In this document: one piece after another, positions 25,201 through 38,802 of the stretch
Layout of the letters: each line of letters starts with the position of its first letter
Numbering within the stretch: position 1 is the first letter of the stretch
Source of the DNA: Morella rubra
Taxonomy: Eukaryota; Streptophyta; Magnoliopsida; Fagales; Myricaceae
Assembly: GCA_003952965.2 (NCBI GenBank)
Contig: RXIC02000013.1
Span: forward strand, 310,001-374,000
Direction: 5' to 3'
Length of the DNA: 64,000 nt
Translations under genes and position numbers: made by a program
Notes under the pieces: model-generated
Seen by the model: the letters and a program-made list of their open reading frames with translations, nothing else
Told to the model about the DNA's origin: nothing
Database searches by the model: none

Positions 25201-26880
25201 TCTTGAGCAAGCACTATCCAAGTAACCAACTATTGCATTTCTTCCTTCCTGAATCCTACAAAACAAATTCAAGATAAAACTTTTGGTACCCAAACCTTTT
25301 AGGTCCATTTGGGTTAGCATGTTCCCTTTGGAACCCATACCTTTCTAAGAGCTTTGCACCCAAGTTTCTTAAGAGGACAATCAAATATTAGATGTCATTC
25401 TTGTTGCAAAAGTGGCAAGTATTCAAAGATTCATTTGAGGATTTAGATTTGACAAAGAAGTTTTTGAAATATTTTTCATTTTAATAAAGGCTTGTAACTT
25501 AAACCACTTTTGTCAAAACACATCTTTGACTATTTAGAATATTTTCCAAAGCTTTGCTTCCTTGAGTGAATTTTTCAAGAATGGTGTTTTGACGAGTAAC
25601 CTTATCTTTGAAAGCTTTGTTTTCAATTTCTAAGGTAATTCTTCATTCTCTAGCTTCAAATTTCCTTGTTCATCATTTAAGGAATCAAGGTCATTTTGTA
25701 GCTAGTGAATGCTTCTTTTTCAAAACATTATATTTGAGTTTAAGCTTTTCAAATATATGTGTAACTCATCAAAAGCATTTTCTAATTCATCATATGAAGG
25801 TTTTGAATCTTCAAGATCCGAGAGATATACCTCATCATCTTCTAGAGCCATGAAACACATGTTTGCGATTTCTCCTCATCTTTTTTGGAGAAGGAGCTTG
25901 AATCACTATCTTCCAAGTAGCTTTCATAGCTTTCTTTTTATATTTGAGAAGTGGGCAATCCGCCTTAATGTGACCGGGTTTCTTGCACTTGTAGCAAGTG
26001 ATGTGGTCTTTCTTGTTTTCCATCTTTGGGTATTCCTTCTTTGGCTCTTCTCTCTTGAAATCTTTGAAGTTCTTCCTTCCTTGCTTTCTCTTGAGGAAGT
26101 TTCTAAAATTCCTTGTCATGAGTGCATATCCTTATATCCACTTTTATCATCTTCTTCTTCAATCTCAACTACAAAGGATTTCAAGGCTATGCTTCTCTTT
26201 TTGAACTTTCCTCCTCATGTCCCTTCATGGTGATTTCGTGAGTCATAAGAGATCCAACAAGCTCTTCCAAAGGCAATTTGGTAAGGTTCTTTGCTTCTTG
26301 AATAGCTGGTGACTTTGGCTTCCCAAGTCTTTGGTAGTGACCTAATAACTTTTCTCACCAAATCGGAGTTAGTGTACACTTTTTCAAGACATTTAAATCA
26401 TTCACAATATTAGTAAATCTAGTAAGCATGTCACCAATGTTTTCTTCTAGTTTCATTTTAAACAATTCATATTTATGAACTAGCATGCTTATCTTAGATT
26501 CTTTCACTTGGTTTGTACCTTCATGAGTGATTTCTAAATAATGCCAAATTTCTTTTGCACTATCACAAGTAGATATTCTATTGAATTCATTTATCTCTAA
26601 AGCACAATAAAGAATGTTCATAGCTTTAGCATTTATAGAGATTTTCTTCTTGTCATCATTATATACTCATGAACGGTTTTAAGGACAATTTTCTCATCGA
26701 CCGCTTTTATAGGAAGTGAGGTCCATTTAAAACACAAAGCCATAGATCAAAGTCAATGGATTGAAAATAAATTTTCATCCTTGCTTTCCAATAAGTGTAA
26801 TCACTTCCATTGAAGGAAGGAGGCCTAGATGTTGAGAGTCCCTCAACATGAGAGTTGTTGCTTGAAGTTGCCATTCTAAC
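22290..26880 (-). mobile_element. Ty1/copia retrotransposon internal region, broken
   Basis: A fossil on the minus strand with parts in copia order. Gag begins near 26874 (MATSSNNSHVEGLS, then an UBN2-type domain and the zinc knuckle CYKCKKPGHIKADC near 26000). Protease follows with DSACSRHMTGD near 25220, integrase with HRRLGHASMHQILK near 24800, reverse transcriptase with ALYGLKQAPRAWYDRLK and YVDDIIFG (23100-23260), and RNase H ends near 22300 (KHIEVRHHFLRDHIKKGD, HQLADI). The motifs resemble the SIRE/Maximus side of copia. It is clearly broken, with many breaks. I could not recognise paired LTRs at its ends, which suggests considerable age. Confidence 0.9.
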
Positions 26881-28993
26881 TCAAGATTGTTAAATCTTGC
26901 TAAAGTGAACACCAAGTTTAATATCAATTGTAATTCCTAGGATTAAGGCAATCCAAGAAGGGGATGAATTTGGGTGATGCCAGATTAGGAGACTAGCCAA
27001 CAATAATGCTACACTGGTAGATGTTCACTCGCAGAGAGAAAGAGATAGGTCTTTGGGCATGGAAAAGGTTAACAGAGAGATAAAGTGCAATTAGTACAGC
27101 AAAGATTGGCATGTTTTGCAATGGCATCTTTCTTCTCAATCATCATGTTTCACAAGGGAAACGAATTGATGAAGGAAAGTGACAAGTAGCTAAAACGGTA
27201 GGCATAGGTGGCAAATAAACTATCTATTTCATCCAACAACCCCCTCATAGAAAACTAATAACCATAAGCTGGCTTAGTGGAATGGTCACTGAATTGGTGG
27301 CGTTCATACTAGGAATCCCAACTTTTTGGCTGCTTACTTTTTTAGTACACTTTTTCTCCACAAATCAATTACCTTTGTACCTCCTTGCAATCCCATGATC
27401 TCCATAAAATTGCAATCCACGTGTAAAACAACGTACACAAACACATCTCGTAGGTAATGTTTGGATATGAAGACAATCTAAGGGTCTGTTTTCCCCCTAC
27501 ATCTGATCGAAATTACACTAAATGAATGGAGGTAGTGGTTTCTTTTGGTTAATGTTTAATTAGTAGGGATCTTACACAGATTAAGGTATCTCATAATTAG
27601 TTAAGGTGTATATATAAGATAAAAATTCCTTAAGAGAGTTGTTCTAATCATTATTTTGCATTAATTAAGTAGATCATGTGTTAAGATCTTAACAACTAAA
27701 CAATGAATTGATCACAATTTGTAAGGTATCAACTATTCAATCAAATTAATGATATTGAGCATGTTTCCCATCTCTTCTCAAGAAACAAGTGGGCTAGTGT
27801 TGCCTCACCAAAAGATTTTGAATGGAGTCTTACTGGTTCCAACTTCTAACCAAGCATTATATTATTGTTTTAATCTTGATCCTTGATGTGTTTGAACTTC
27901 TCAGCCCAAAGGCCACCTAGACCTTAATTAATTAATAGAGAAAGCGTGTTAATTGGGAACGCTAACATGTTGACATGGGTCCATGGATGTTGGACTATTT
28001 TTGTGTTTTAGATCAATATTTGTTTTTTTTTCTAAACAAAAAGGGGAGAAATTTTGGTTTGAGCCATAGCTACTGTTTAATGGGCAAGCTCGTCACTATA
28101 GTACAACAATACAACCAGTCAATCTCAACCTATCTACTGGGTCTAAGGTCAAGCTTTATTTTCACAACTAATTTCAACATATATAATGATTCGCACTATT
28201 GACCTTAGAACTAGTGAATTAGTAAATGGTACCAATTGGGTTACAACCATACTTTGACAGATTTTGCATCTGCATCAAAATCATCCTTAAAATAATTCGC
28301 AAACAGCAAGTAAAAGCAATGTGAACTTTGGACCATATGCCATTCACGATGTTTCTTTATGAGCATGTATCTTTATCAATTTCGACTAAAAAAAGAGTAT
28401 CTTTATCAGTTTCAAGTATATCAATACAAGCTGGCAAAGGAAGAGGAAAAATTAGGCCATAAAAAGTGACCAAAGCTGAGGGTGGGTTATAGTACTGGAA
28501 TCTTGGATACTAATGCGGCGTTTGTTTGCCGAAATTTTTGGAAATATCGCAAATTTTTGAGAATCTTTTAGATAGTAGATTTATTAGGACTTGTGAAACT
28601 TTTGAAATGTGTATGTAAATATTGAAAATTTTGGAGTGTGTTTAGCTTGTTCAAAATTTTGAGACCCCAAAATTTTGGGCTAATGAACGCTACCTAATTA
28701 GTGGGCCTCTGCATTTATGCAATATTTGTTTATTCGTCTGTCATAATCCTATAGCACTGGTCAATTAATTACCATAATGCAGAGAATTGGATCCTGAATT
28801 TCAACAGCTATTAACTAGAAGCTTAAATTAATAAAACGACAAATGATCAAACATCGGATCCCCAACTCCAAGTATAGCCGTCCGTATAGGTTACTGTAGA
28901 AACACAGGTTATTCGCCCATAAACACTTTGCAATAATGCAAATGGCTCCTACCACTAGAATAAGCTCACACTCGATCGTTGACTCAACATGCA
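26881..28993. other. Intergenic DNA, no gene seen
   Basis: About 2.1 kb with no supported gene. The portion just right of 26880 should include the leader of the copia fossil, but no clear primer site or LTR was recognised. The rest is AT-rich with short open frames only. Confidence 0.45.
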
Positions 28994-29002
28994 CGCATTC
29001 TG

Positions 29003-29810
29003 GGGAATGGATTTAGTCCAGAAAGTATGGATCCAGACATGTCCAGACTGACGGACCAGATCTGCTCCCACAGATCTAGCGGCTCCAAGTGCACCACCTC
29101 ATTTAATGAGGGGTTGGGTGCCCGCACTCAGCTCGGCTCCCCAGCGACTCAGCCCAGCGAGCATCGACCCCCAATTTTTCTCCTCCCTCGCCCTTTTCCC
29201 CTTAACCCCTGGTACCCTCTCCCTAACCATGACTGTGAGCTTCCACCACCAGAGAAACACAATCTCTTACCCCTTTCTGAGATCGCACTTGTGCATACTT
29301 CAGCTACTCCAAGTAGGTCTCTTGTTTGTTCGGTTTGATTCAGTCATTTATACGATCGAATTCTAGATTGGTCTTTTTGGATTGATTTTCTTTCTTATTG
29401 ATCAAACAATAGCACCTTAGGGTCGGTTTGTGTGTGTAGTGTTTTTCTTTTGCTATTTTCTTCTTATTTTGGGGCATCTATTAGCTGATTGAACCTTTTC
29501 GAACTTGGTGTTATATTGGTCATGAAAAAATCTGAGGACAAGGAAACAAAAAACATGGAGTTAGAAATGAACGCTAAGATTATACAAAAATTGTGGAAAT
29601 CCTGCATAATAGGTTCAGGATTTTTTTGTCTTTATTTTTCCTTATTATTGTTGATTTGATATGCAATAATTGGTACGGATAGTTGATTTTAAAATTATGC
29701 ATCAAATTCTTGAAGTTTGAAAGAAAGAACTGGAGGGTCTCCTACAATTCCCTGATTGTTCTTGAGCGTCGATTGACTCATCGACCAGAGAGTGTTGCAG
29801 GAGAGTTTCA
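29003..29810 (+). repeat. Left terminal inverted repeat of the Pack-MULE
   Basis: It aligns along its length with the reverse complement of 31513-32309. Shared blocks include CACCTCATTTAATGAGG, ACACAATCTCTTACCCC and GTTGATTTTAAAATTATG. The arms differ by scattered substitutions and small indels, so they are not recent copies of each other. Confidence 0.88.
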
Positions 29811-30887
29811 AAGTGTTATAAGTAAAATGGAAGAGTTTCAATAGATAGATGAGAAAGGGTATGTAATTCTAACTTAATATCTTTTAGTTTTGTCTTGTGG
29901 TTTCTATGTTGGCACGAAAAAGTGTTGTGACCAGATTTAAGTTCTTATATGTAGATTTACATGGGGACTTGTTGTTAGCAAGAAATCATAAAGAATCTTG
30001 AAGCTGTTCAGGAGGTCTTATTCTCACTCCATCGGTAAGAAAATCAGGAAAACCATCTTTTAAAACAAGGCCGAAGGGTTGAACAAAGAAGCTCAAAAAC
30101 CACAACAAAGCGACTATTTCATGTTTGAGTTTGGCAATGAAATGCTGAATGAGAAATCATGGGGCAGTTTGTCCAATACCCAAGTCGAAAGTTGCAAGGC
30201 TTTGTTTGCTAACTATATGTAACTATACCCAGGTCTTTGTGTATTGGCAATTTGTTAAAATTGTTGATTTTCCCTATAACTTGTGGGGAATGCTCTATTT
30301 CTTTTTTGTCCTAATTTTCTTCATCAATGTTATGGTTCATGTTGTTTCCATATCAAAATAATAGAGGAAATGTTGGGGACTGTTGGCAGCTGGAAGGCTC
30401 CTTTTTTGTTTTTATGCAGTCAATCACGTCTAACGCAAGACAAAATATGAGATGTTGCATCATGCATATTCTGCCACAACTGTCGCTGTTGCTCGAGAAG
30501 CAACTAGAGCAACACAAGCACATAATGTCTGCTTTGGTGGGATGATCTTCTCCTATCTAGTTGAACTCAAGGAACACAACCACCTCGAGCACCAGCAGCA
30601 TGCCAAGGAGCACCTTCAGTTTTTGGATAAAAGATTGTGTTTTATAGTCTTTGCTGATAGACAAAGGAAATGGTGGAAGATAATTTTCATCTCATTGAAT
30701 AAATAATTACAATGTTGTATATATACACATTTGAAATTCTAACTGCAAAAATAATCATATGCACCTGTTGTGCACTACAGGCATAGGCATATTATAGGGT
30801 AATTTGAAATTTAGTTTCTTACATAGAAAAGTCATCTTCATTTCAAGCATTGTACAGTCTTAACAAATTATTCTAACTATGTCATCA

Positions 30888-31277
<390 letters not shown>

Positions 31278-31512
31278 TCATTTTACTTCCTATTTGTCCC
31301 TCTTTTTCCAATTGATCAACATAGAGGCATGGGGGTAGATAGGTTTTTTAACAGCAGTAGCTCTTGTTCCAAGTAGGAGAATATTGCTAAAGGATGTGAA
31401 TAAGAAGCATGGGACTAGAAATTCTACCCCAAGGAAAAAAGATAGAGAAGTAGAGAGTATGACAACACCCACTTGAATCAATACATAAAGGATGTGAAGA
31501 AAAAGCATCAAA

Positions 31513-32309
31513 AACTCTCCTGCAACACTATCTGGTCCATGAGTCAACCGATGCTCAAGAACAATCCAATTCTTTCTTTCAAACTTCAAGAATTTCATAC
31601 ATAATTTTAAAATCAACTATTCGTACCAATTATCACATATCAAATCAACAAAAATAAGGAAAAATAAAGACGAAAAAAAAAAATCCTGAACCTATTGTGC
31701 AGGATTTCCACAATTCTTGTATAATCTAAGCGTTCATTTCTAACTCCATGTTTTTTGTTTCCTTTTCCTTGTCATCAGATTTCTCCGTGACCAAATATAA
31801 CGCCAAGTTCGAAAAGGTTCGATCAGCTAATAGATGCCCCAAAATAAGAAGAAAATAGCAAAAGAAAAACACTACACGCACAAACCGGCCCTAAGGTGCT
31901 ATTGTTTGATCAATAAGAAAGAAAATCAATCCGAAAAGACCAATCCAAAATTCGATCGTATAAACAACTGAATCAAACCGAACGAACAAGAGACTTACTT
32001 GGAGTAGCTGAAGTGTGCACGAGTGCGATCTCAGAAAGGGGTAAGAGATTGTGTTTCTCTAGTGGTCGAAGCTCACAGTCCTGGTTAGGGAGAGGGTACC
32101 TGGGGTTTTGGGGGAAAAGGGAGAGGGAGGAGAAAAATTAGGGGTCGACACGCGCTGGGCTGAGCCGCTGAGGAGCCGAGCTGAGTGCGCGCACCCAACC
32201 CCTCATTAAATGAGGTGGCGGACTCAGAGCCGCTAGATCTGTGGGAAGGGATCTAGTCCGTCAGTCTGGACATGTCTAGATCTGTATTGTCTGGACCGAA
32301 TCCGTTCCC
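31513..32309 (-). repeat. Right terminal inverted repeat of the Pack-MULE
   Basis: Inverted partner of the left arm. The inner edge lies near AACTCTCCTGCAACACTATC, which matches the inverted left-arm sequence near 29790-29810. Confidence 0.88.
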
Positions 32310-32319
32310 CGCATTCCGT

Positions 32320-32601
32320 GGTATGCCCGCTTTGGAATCTGCTGCAACGGCTTCCACAAATACAAACCCCTACTTTCTATCGTATGTATATTAGGTCCTT
32401 TATTAGGAGTCCCACCATTACCAACCAACGCTATTTATGTGCCCATCTTAAGCTCTTCCTTCCCTTGCATGACCTCCATAATCGTAACAGCTCCCATAAT
32501 GTCTTGCATCTTAAGTAAGCCGTTCCACTCCTTTTATGTATGTTGTTGGAAGGCCGCAGCCAAAAAGAAGATAGTGTTAAGCAGTAAGCAGTAAGCACTA
32601 T
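32320..32601. other. Short unassigned stretch between Pack-MULE and solo LTR
   Basis: About 280 bp. One plus-strand frame reads LGPLLGVPPLPTNAIYVPIL, but no family is recognised. Joined across the solo LTR it would continue at 33891; see the entry there. Confidence 0.3.
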
Positions 32602-32606
32602 CCTCT

Positions 32607-33885
32607 TGTTAGATGTATGCCCTCAAAACTAAACAATTTTTGAATGATTATGAGATAATTGTTGTTAATTGATCACTTGTATATTGTTATTTCAAGTGCG
32701 TGCTATGACATAAGATGTCATATTTATAATAATATTAGATGTCATACTGTTGAGTAACATTGTAGAAAAATCAGGCTAATGATTAATGAATCGGAGGCGG
32801 GGAGTATGATTTTTCGGATCCTTGTTGACTCACTTTGTTCTAGACTATGATACATGAAAATGTACAAATAGGTCTACACTCGTTGTGCCTCTATAAGATA
32901 AAATGATGGACTCGTCATTGAGGTGGTGACCTTTAAGCAAACGAGTGGGTGCAATGTAAGAGTACATGCACTGAACGAGATCAAATATGAATACCTTCTG
33001 GAAACAATCACTGAGGTAGAGAATGATATTCAACACAATTAGCTTATGTTGTCCTTAGACCTGAGAGAGTTATGCAGGTTTGCTTGTTATATGCTTGTGT
33101 TTTGACTGAGTCGTTTGGTGATGGTCTTCGCAGATCAAATATTCCAGATAATGTTGAGCCTTGTGTATAGTAAGTGAATTTGTTTAATTGCTCAATATGA
33201 AATCCATCAGTCTCTTAATGAGGCAGTATGTTCATTATGTCTGTAGATTATTTGGACTCAAATAAAATTGTTGGGCAGTGAGTTTTTGTTGAAAAATGTT
33301 TTTCACGGTTTTTATTATATATATATTAAATAATTATTTGTGAAAATAATTTTTGGAAACTTTTGAGAGTCCAACTAGATACAACTGAGAATTAAGAATT
33401 ATATGAGCTTAGGGATTTTATCAGTGATATTATTCCGGTCCTATTAGCTCATGTGGAATATAGTATGGTGGAAGGATAAATAAGCATATAATTGTTAGCA
33501 AAAGGATTTCATAAAAAAAAAAAAATCTCATTATCTCGTTGTTCAATTGTGATATGTTAATGACATGATCACAATTTGTAGAAGCCCATAAATTCGGATT
33601 ACAGAATATAAAGGAGTTTAGTGAAAAAGAGTTTTTCATGACGATCCTACGGCCGAGATTTGAGATCCTTAAAGATCCCACGCATAAACACAGTTCATTT
33701 CTGGGCAAGCCATTATAAAAGGCTCAGAAATTCATTTGAGAGTAAGAAATTCATTTTTAATTTTGAGACTCTCTCTCTCTAAGAAATACTCTCTCTAGAA
33801 AAACCTACGCGCGTGAATCTATCGAAGGCAGTACATTTTGACTGTTTTTGATTTGAAGATTTCTGCTGCGTTTCACAATCTTTCA
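32607..33885 (+). mobile_element. Solo LTR of the 52611-59932 copia family, 5-bp TSD
   Basis: A fossil LTR of about 1.28 kb that aligns, inverted, with the 1253-bp LTRs of the copia element at 52611-59932. Shared blocks include TGTTAGATGTATGCCCT at the start, CCTACGGCCGAGATTTGAGA near 33650, and the end CTTTCA. Flanking 5-bp repeats CCTCT (32602-32606 and 33886-33890) are identical. No internal region remains. It is more diverged than the two LTRs of the resident element are from each other, so probably older. Confidence 0.82.
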
Positions 33886-35464
33886 CCTCTGATACCATCT
33901 TTTTCTTTACCTGTTACAAGAGATAGAGCAATAGCTTTAGTAGTAGCACTTGGTAGAAATTATACTCAATTTAGTGCACTCAATAATTTATTGCTTGATA
34001 ATTTCCAACCAGTTGCGGAAGTTATTAATATTTTGGCCAAAGATCGTCCTACCTCATTGAGTAATGAACTGTGAAAGCCACGCTACCATTTCGGTCAGTT
34101 CTTCTTAGACAAAAACTACTCGAAGAGGATTTAGCCTGTTTCCAGCCTAACATCAGAAATTGCCACGTTACTTATTCACACTTTCCACGGTCTAAAACGT
34201 GAGGCACACTTCCAATTTTGCATGGGAATAAAAATTAGACTATCAAGTTCGAAAAACACATTCTCTATCTTGCAACATGCCTTGGACATTTGATTATGTA
34301 TTACCCCATCAGTGCAAGTAATGTCGGAGTCAACTATAAAAACTTCGAAAAGCAGCAATCAAAACGAAAACGGGCCGGCAAAGATTGAGGGGAAAATCGG
34401 CCAACTAAAGAATATTGGAATTCCCAGATAATTACTTATATTAATTCACACAAATATGCACAATACATACACGAGTTTTTGAAACCACACAACATCAGGT
34501 GATCTTAGGACAATAAATGGTAAATGTAAATAGCACAAGAACCTCTCGGACTTGGAAGAGTATTTTTCTGACGTGATGATAAGAATCAGTCCTGCATCTA
34601 ACCAAGCAAATCCAGGAGAATGGCCCCTGTGGCTGGGGAGATCAATAAACAGTGCAATTCTGTCATTCTTTGGCCTGAAAGATCAGAGCTAGAATATGTT
34701 ATATATGGTCTGTTACATGACTTGGATTAGATAGGCACGTAGAGTAGGAACAGTCAGGAGCCCACTCGTGGGGGCAAAACAAAAGCAAACTATGTGCTAG
34801 GAGACATGAATTACTCAGCGAAAACTGCAAGCCTTATAAAACTAGACAAGTCCACAAAACAATGGAGCAAAACTTAAAGGCTTAGTGCTAAACAGAAAAG
34901 ATCACATCCCTAGGTATATGCAGTAATCCAATACAAATCAACACTTGCGAAATCATTGATTCAGAGATGGAGACCTGAAAGTTCCTTTTCCATAAAGGAA
35001 TTCCCAAGATCCAAAAACGGGCTAGGAAATATGATAAAATCAGACACATTGTTCAGGGTACAGTCAGCATGTAGTTCAAAATTACAAGCCGTACTCCTTT
35101 TTTTTCTTTTCCAAATTTTTATTTTGTAATAATATAATCTACAACCCGTAAAAAGGCCCTGAGTAATAAAGTTGGAATCGTGGCTTTGCATTCCTACAGC
35201 TGCCTATTTTAGGATATTCATACCATATGTCATTTACATTCTGATTCAAGAATAATACAGTTATCTCCTAAAACTTGTTCTTTTTCGATACTCCCTTTTC
35301 TCTTTTTTGTCCCTCTCCAGCAACAAAAGCATTAGGGCCCCGTTCAATCTTCACTGGGTGTGTTTAAAAATGTGTTCATGCAAATTATGTGCTTTTAGAG
35401 AACTTATAGATACTTCAAACAAGGATACATAAATGAAATAGGAACCTTATATCATACCCTTTCC
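33886..35464. other. Intergenic DNA with an unrecognised short ORF
   Basis: Just after the solo LTR, about 33897-34074, a plus-strand frame reads RDRAIALVVALGRNYTQFSA and on to LAKDRPTSLSNEL. Its composition is protein-like but I recognise no family, and its apparent start lies inside the LTR. The remainder is non-coding to the end of ACBP3. The last part should include the ACBP3 3' UTR. Confidence 0.35.
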
Positions 35465-38368
35465 TCAAAGTTTGAGACCCCCCGTCCAATCACCTCCCTC
35501 AGCTTCAGTCTTATGCTCTGGTTCCCTGCAAGAGGGAGAAGCATATGCAGAGAATTGAGGTGGCGAACAAAGTTGGGACATTTTAAAAGGTTGGCGGCAT
35601 ATTTAGTCAGAATACCTTTCATCAATATTATTTGGTTGATGATGTGAAAATGTGGTTAAGTCAGAAGCAAAAGTATTGGATATCCCTGCTTCTTCATCAA
35701 CATCACTCTGTATAAAGAATTATATGCGGATAACTTGAGCCAATCATTCTCCAGGGTAGCAACATCTAAAAATTCAGGCATGCACAATTATCAACAGCAA
35801 AATACTTACAGCAAATTTGCCTTCAATCCACCCAGGGACTCTATCTGACAGAAGTTTGATATACTGTTCCATTGCCAACTCTGGACTCATTTGCCCCAGC
35901 CTTTGCCAAGCATTCCTTGCACAACGTAACCAGTGCCCTCGATCACTCACACATAGCAGCTTTCAACCCTGTTATTATGACTAGCAATCAAAGCTAGACC
36001 GTGTAATGTGGTTTACGTAGTGTCTCGAGTGTTCCCCAAAGTCAGATTTTTGTTGAGTATGAAAAAGTTTTCTACCAAAAGATTTTACTGAGTGCTATCG
36101 TTTCAGACTATGTTTAAGCCCTTGAGGAAAAGGTAACTAGTCTTGCGCAAGAAGTTCAATGACAGGAAAAGAATGTGTAGGACCAGCCAGACTAGGTACG
36201 AATTCTTGGAAAGGAATGCATAGAACTGATCTTTTGAATGCTCCAAGGCGAAAAAATTTTCTTCACTTTTTTTTTTTAGGTTACGAGGGAAATCTAGGCA
36301 CCCATTCATGTGTACCGAGTTCGGACGAACTTGGCCTAGTATACGCACGAGTTGGGTTCAACGCCACGGTAAATCTCGGGCCGGATAGTCCTCCCAAGCC
36401 GCACATGCCAGTTAAGTCCAGTTTTTACTTTCGGAGTAACCTTAAGGAATTATTTGCACCTGAGAGGATTCGAACTTGAGATCACAGGAGAAGTACGCTA
36501 ACTTAATGCATGAAGTATTATCAACCAAGGCTTTATTTCCCAGTAGCTTCACAGGCTTGCAGATTAATTGGTGTTTTTTTCTTTACAACATTTCTGATTT
36601 TGTTATAGTCTTTCATCTCGAGTATTGTTATAAGTGTTTCCAAAACCTGAAGTGGGTGATTCACTTAGTTCATCTCCCTAATAAGCTTCATTGGTTTCTT
36701 TTCACCTAATTGATTTCTATTGTTTAGGGATGATTCAAACTTCAACGAGTATAGAAAATAATGCAATGCTGATGGAGAAGAAGTCAGCTCATTCTCGGCC
36801 TCAGTCAAGCATTTTCTATTGATTGAGACGATTCAACGACCATATATATAAATTAACATCTAAGTAACCCAAATTCAATTTCAAAAAGGAAGAAAAGCAA
36901 GCAGAGGAAAGTTTAGAACCATTTGGTCCGGGCGGAGAACTTGAGGGACATAGGCTGAGGGTCGCGGCAAGGCCCTTCGGTGGCAATCTTGTGAAGCCCG
37001 TACAAGTCCATCTTCACATCACTGCCAACACCTGCTGTTGCCAAAAGTCCCTCCTTTCTCCCTGATGCGGACTCAAGAATGAACTTGGCAGCTGATCTGA
37101 GAATTTATATCACACATTTACTTAGAAGTTATTGTTTTGTTTCCAAGTGTTTGGTATGTTTCTTAGCTTAATTATCTAGAATTTTAAGTGTCTTTTATAT
37201 TTATTTAATTCTTAAAAATTCTTGATATTTGTAAATATTTAATTATTCAATAAAGTTAAAATTAAGCTGATGGAAAGAGCAGAATTTGTTAGTCTAGTAA
37301 AAATAAAATACTGTTTGATTTTTGGATCGAATTCAGGTGTCATTTTGCTTGTTAGAAAACTAAGATGAAGGCCTAAAATTTTTACAAACACTCTAAAATT
37401 CAGTTCTACTATTTTGAAGTTCAAAATTTACAAAAAATGAAAAAATCTATCATTTCAAAAAATTTTTTGATTGATGAAATCTAAATCTTAAAAATTTTTA
37501 ATATTTAATTTTTTCAAGTTAAGAATTCGTAATCATTCACCTCAATTTGAAATCGTTTAAATAATATAAAAATTTTTATAAATTGGATACTTTTATGTTC
37601 TATTTTACTCGTGAACATGCACCGGTAGTTGACTTCTGGACTATCAGCCGCCGCGAAAGCCTTCTCTAATTCACTACTCTCAATCCCCTCCCAATCATCA
37701 TCCTCGATGTCAAAACTCACCTCCTTCTCTTCGACTTTTTCCCTTACTTCACTCTCCACAACCCTACTTAGCTCCTCAGATTCTGGAACAACTTCCTTCT
37801 CTGGTGCGGATTCAACTTCCATTCTTCTCTCTACCCCCTTTTCCACATTTACAGAATTCTCCTCGGACTCTGGGACGACTTCCTTCTCTGTCGACGATTC
37901 CCCGTTCACTCTGCTCTCTAAGCTCTTTTCCACAGTTCCAGACTCCTCAATAGTTTCCCCCGATAACTTCTCCGCCAATCCAACGATCTCCTGTAAGTTC
38001 TCGTCCTTGGGTTCTCACTTCAAACCTCCCTCCAGTAATTCTTCTGCCAGTTCAGCGTGGTGCGTGATTTTCAGGATCTCCTCGGGCTGTACGGACTCTC
38101 CTTCAAATTCATCGACCTTTCCCGGAGCTGCTTCCTCGATGACTTCGCGAACCTTCCTCTCGCTTTCATAACCTGGAACCGTCAATCTTTCTCCGAATCG
38201 TAACTCCTCCATAGTAGTAAGCCCTTCACCAACATTTCGACCGGATTTCAACCGCGACTCGTGGTAACAAGCGTCACCGGCCAAAGCCATGGAAACAAGC
38301 TTAGCGACAAGGAAAGAGAGGAGAAGGGCAAGAGAGGCTGGAAGAAAGAGCTCCTGGAAAAGCTCCAT
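35465..38368 (-). CDS. ACBP3: Acyl-CoA-binding domain protein, ACBP3 type, with in-frame TGA
   Basis: Five minus-strand exons: 38368-37623, 37096-36920, 35915-35810, 35707-35616, 35525-35465. Introns are GT-AG and the frame is kept, giving 394 codons. The N-terminus MELFQELFLPASLALLLSF is a signal/membrane segment. A long acidic Glu/Val-rich region follows, then an acyl-CoA-binding domain at about residues 225-340 (DDDWEGIESSELEKAFAAA, YGLHKIATEGPC, RTKWNAWQRLGQMSPELAME). The order and C-terminal position of the domain are those of class III plant ACBPs. Arabidopsis ACBP3 binds acyl-CoA and phospholipids and affects autophagy and leaf senescence. One TGA at codon 118 (38017-38015) interrupts exon 1, and the same frame continues directly after it. 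A sequencing error, a recent null allele or readthrough are all possible. No other lesion was seen. Confidence 0.85.
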
Positions 38369-38802
38369 TGGTCTTTCAATTTCAAGAACCAAAACGAATA
38401 GCAGTGGTAGTTGGAAAAACAAAGACGAAGGTAGAAAATGGAGCTAAGCATGCAGATATGACGAGATGATCATCAAAAGAAAAGAAAAAGCGAAGAGGAG
38501 TCGAAGAGAGTAAAGTATAATTGGACCTGCAGTCGGAAGAGCAAAGCATCTTCGCTTTTGCTTTGCCGGTTACTTTCTTGTAATGGTCAAATATTATTGG
38601 CGTAGTTCTCAAACCACCATCCAACAACGACCCGTCATAAAAGTTGGAAAGTGGCAAAGGGTAATGATATTGCTTTCCATGTGAGGGAACAATTTTATTT
38701 CTGGTTCTCCGTCTGACTTGTACGGGGGCCCGCCACTTGTATACCTGTCTTCCTATCTCAGAAAGAAACAACGAAGAAGAAGAAGAGGAGAAGGAAGTAA
38801 TA
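38369..38802. promoter_or_regulatory. Shared divergent promoter region, ACBP3 / zf-met2 gene
   Basis: The 434 bp between the two ATGs is the only space for the promoters of two genes transcribed apart from each other. It contains no other gene. No specific element is confidently recognisable. Confidence 0.4.

Noticed and set aside
28979-29366. Two overlapping Pro-rich frames
   Set aside because: They lie in the left inverted arm of the Pack-MULE, and the right arm does not keep the same frames.
30448-30706. 84-codon frame AREATRATQAHNVCFGG... in the Pack-MULE interior
   Set aside because: It looks protein-like and may be a second captured fragment, but I could not assign a donor gene or splice sites, so it is not called.
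34560-34685. Minus-strand exon-like reading RPKNDRIALFIDLPSHRGHS
   Set aside because: Open for about 70 codons, but with no recognisable family, start or partner exon. Insufficient to call a gene.
36159-36490. tRNA-like or SINE-like sequence ending GGATTCGAACTTGAG
   Set aside because: It resembles an inverted pol III B box, but no A box at the right distance and no acceptor stem are visible. It lies in ACBP3 intron 2 and may be a worn repeat, but I cannot support a class.
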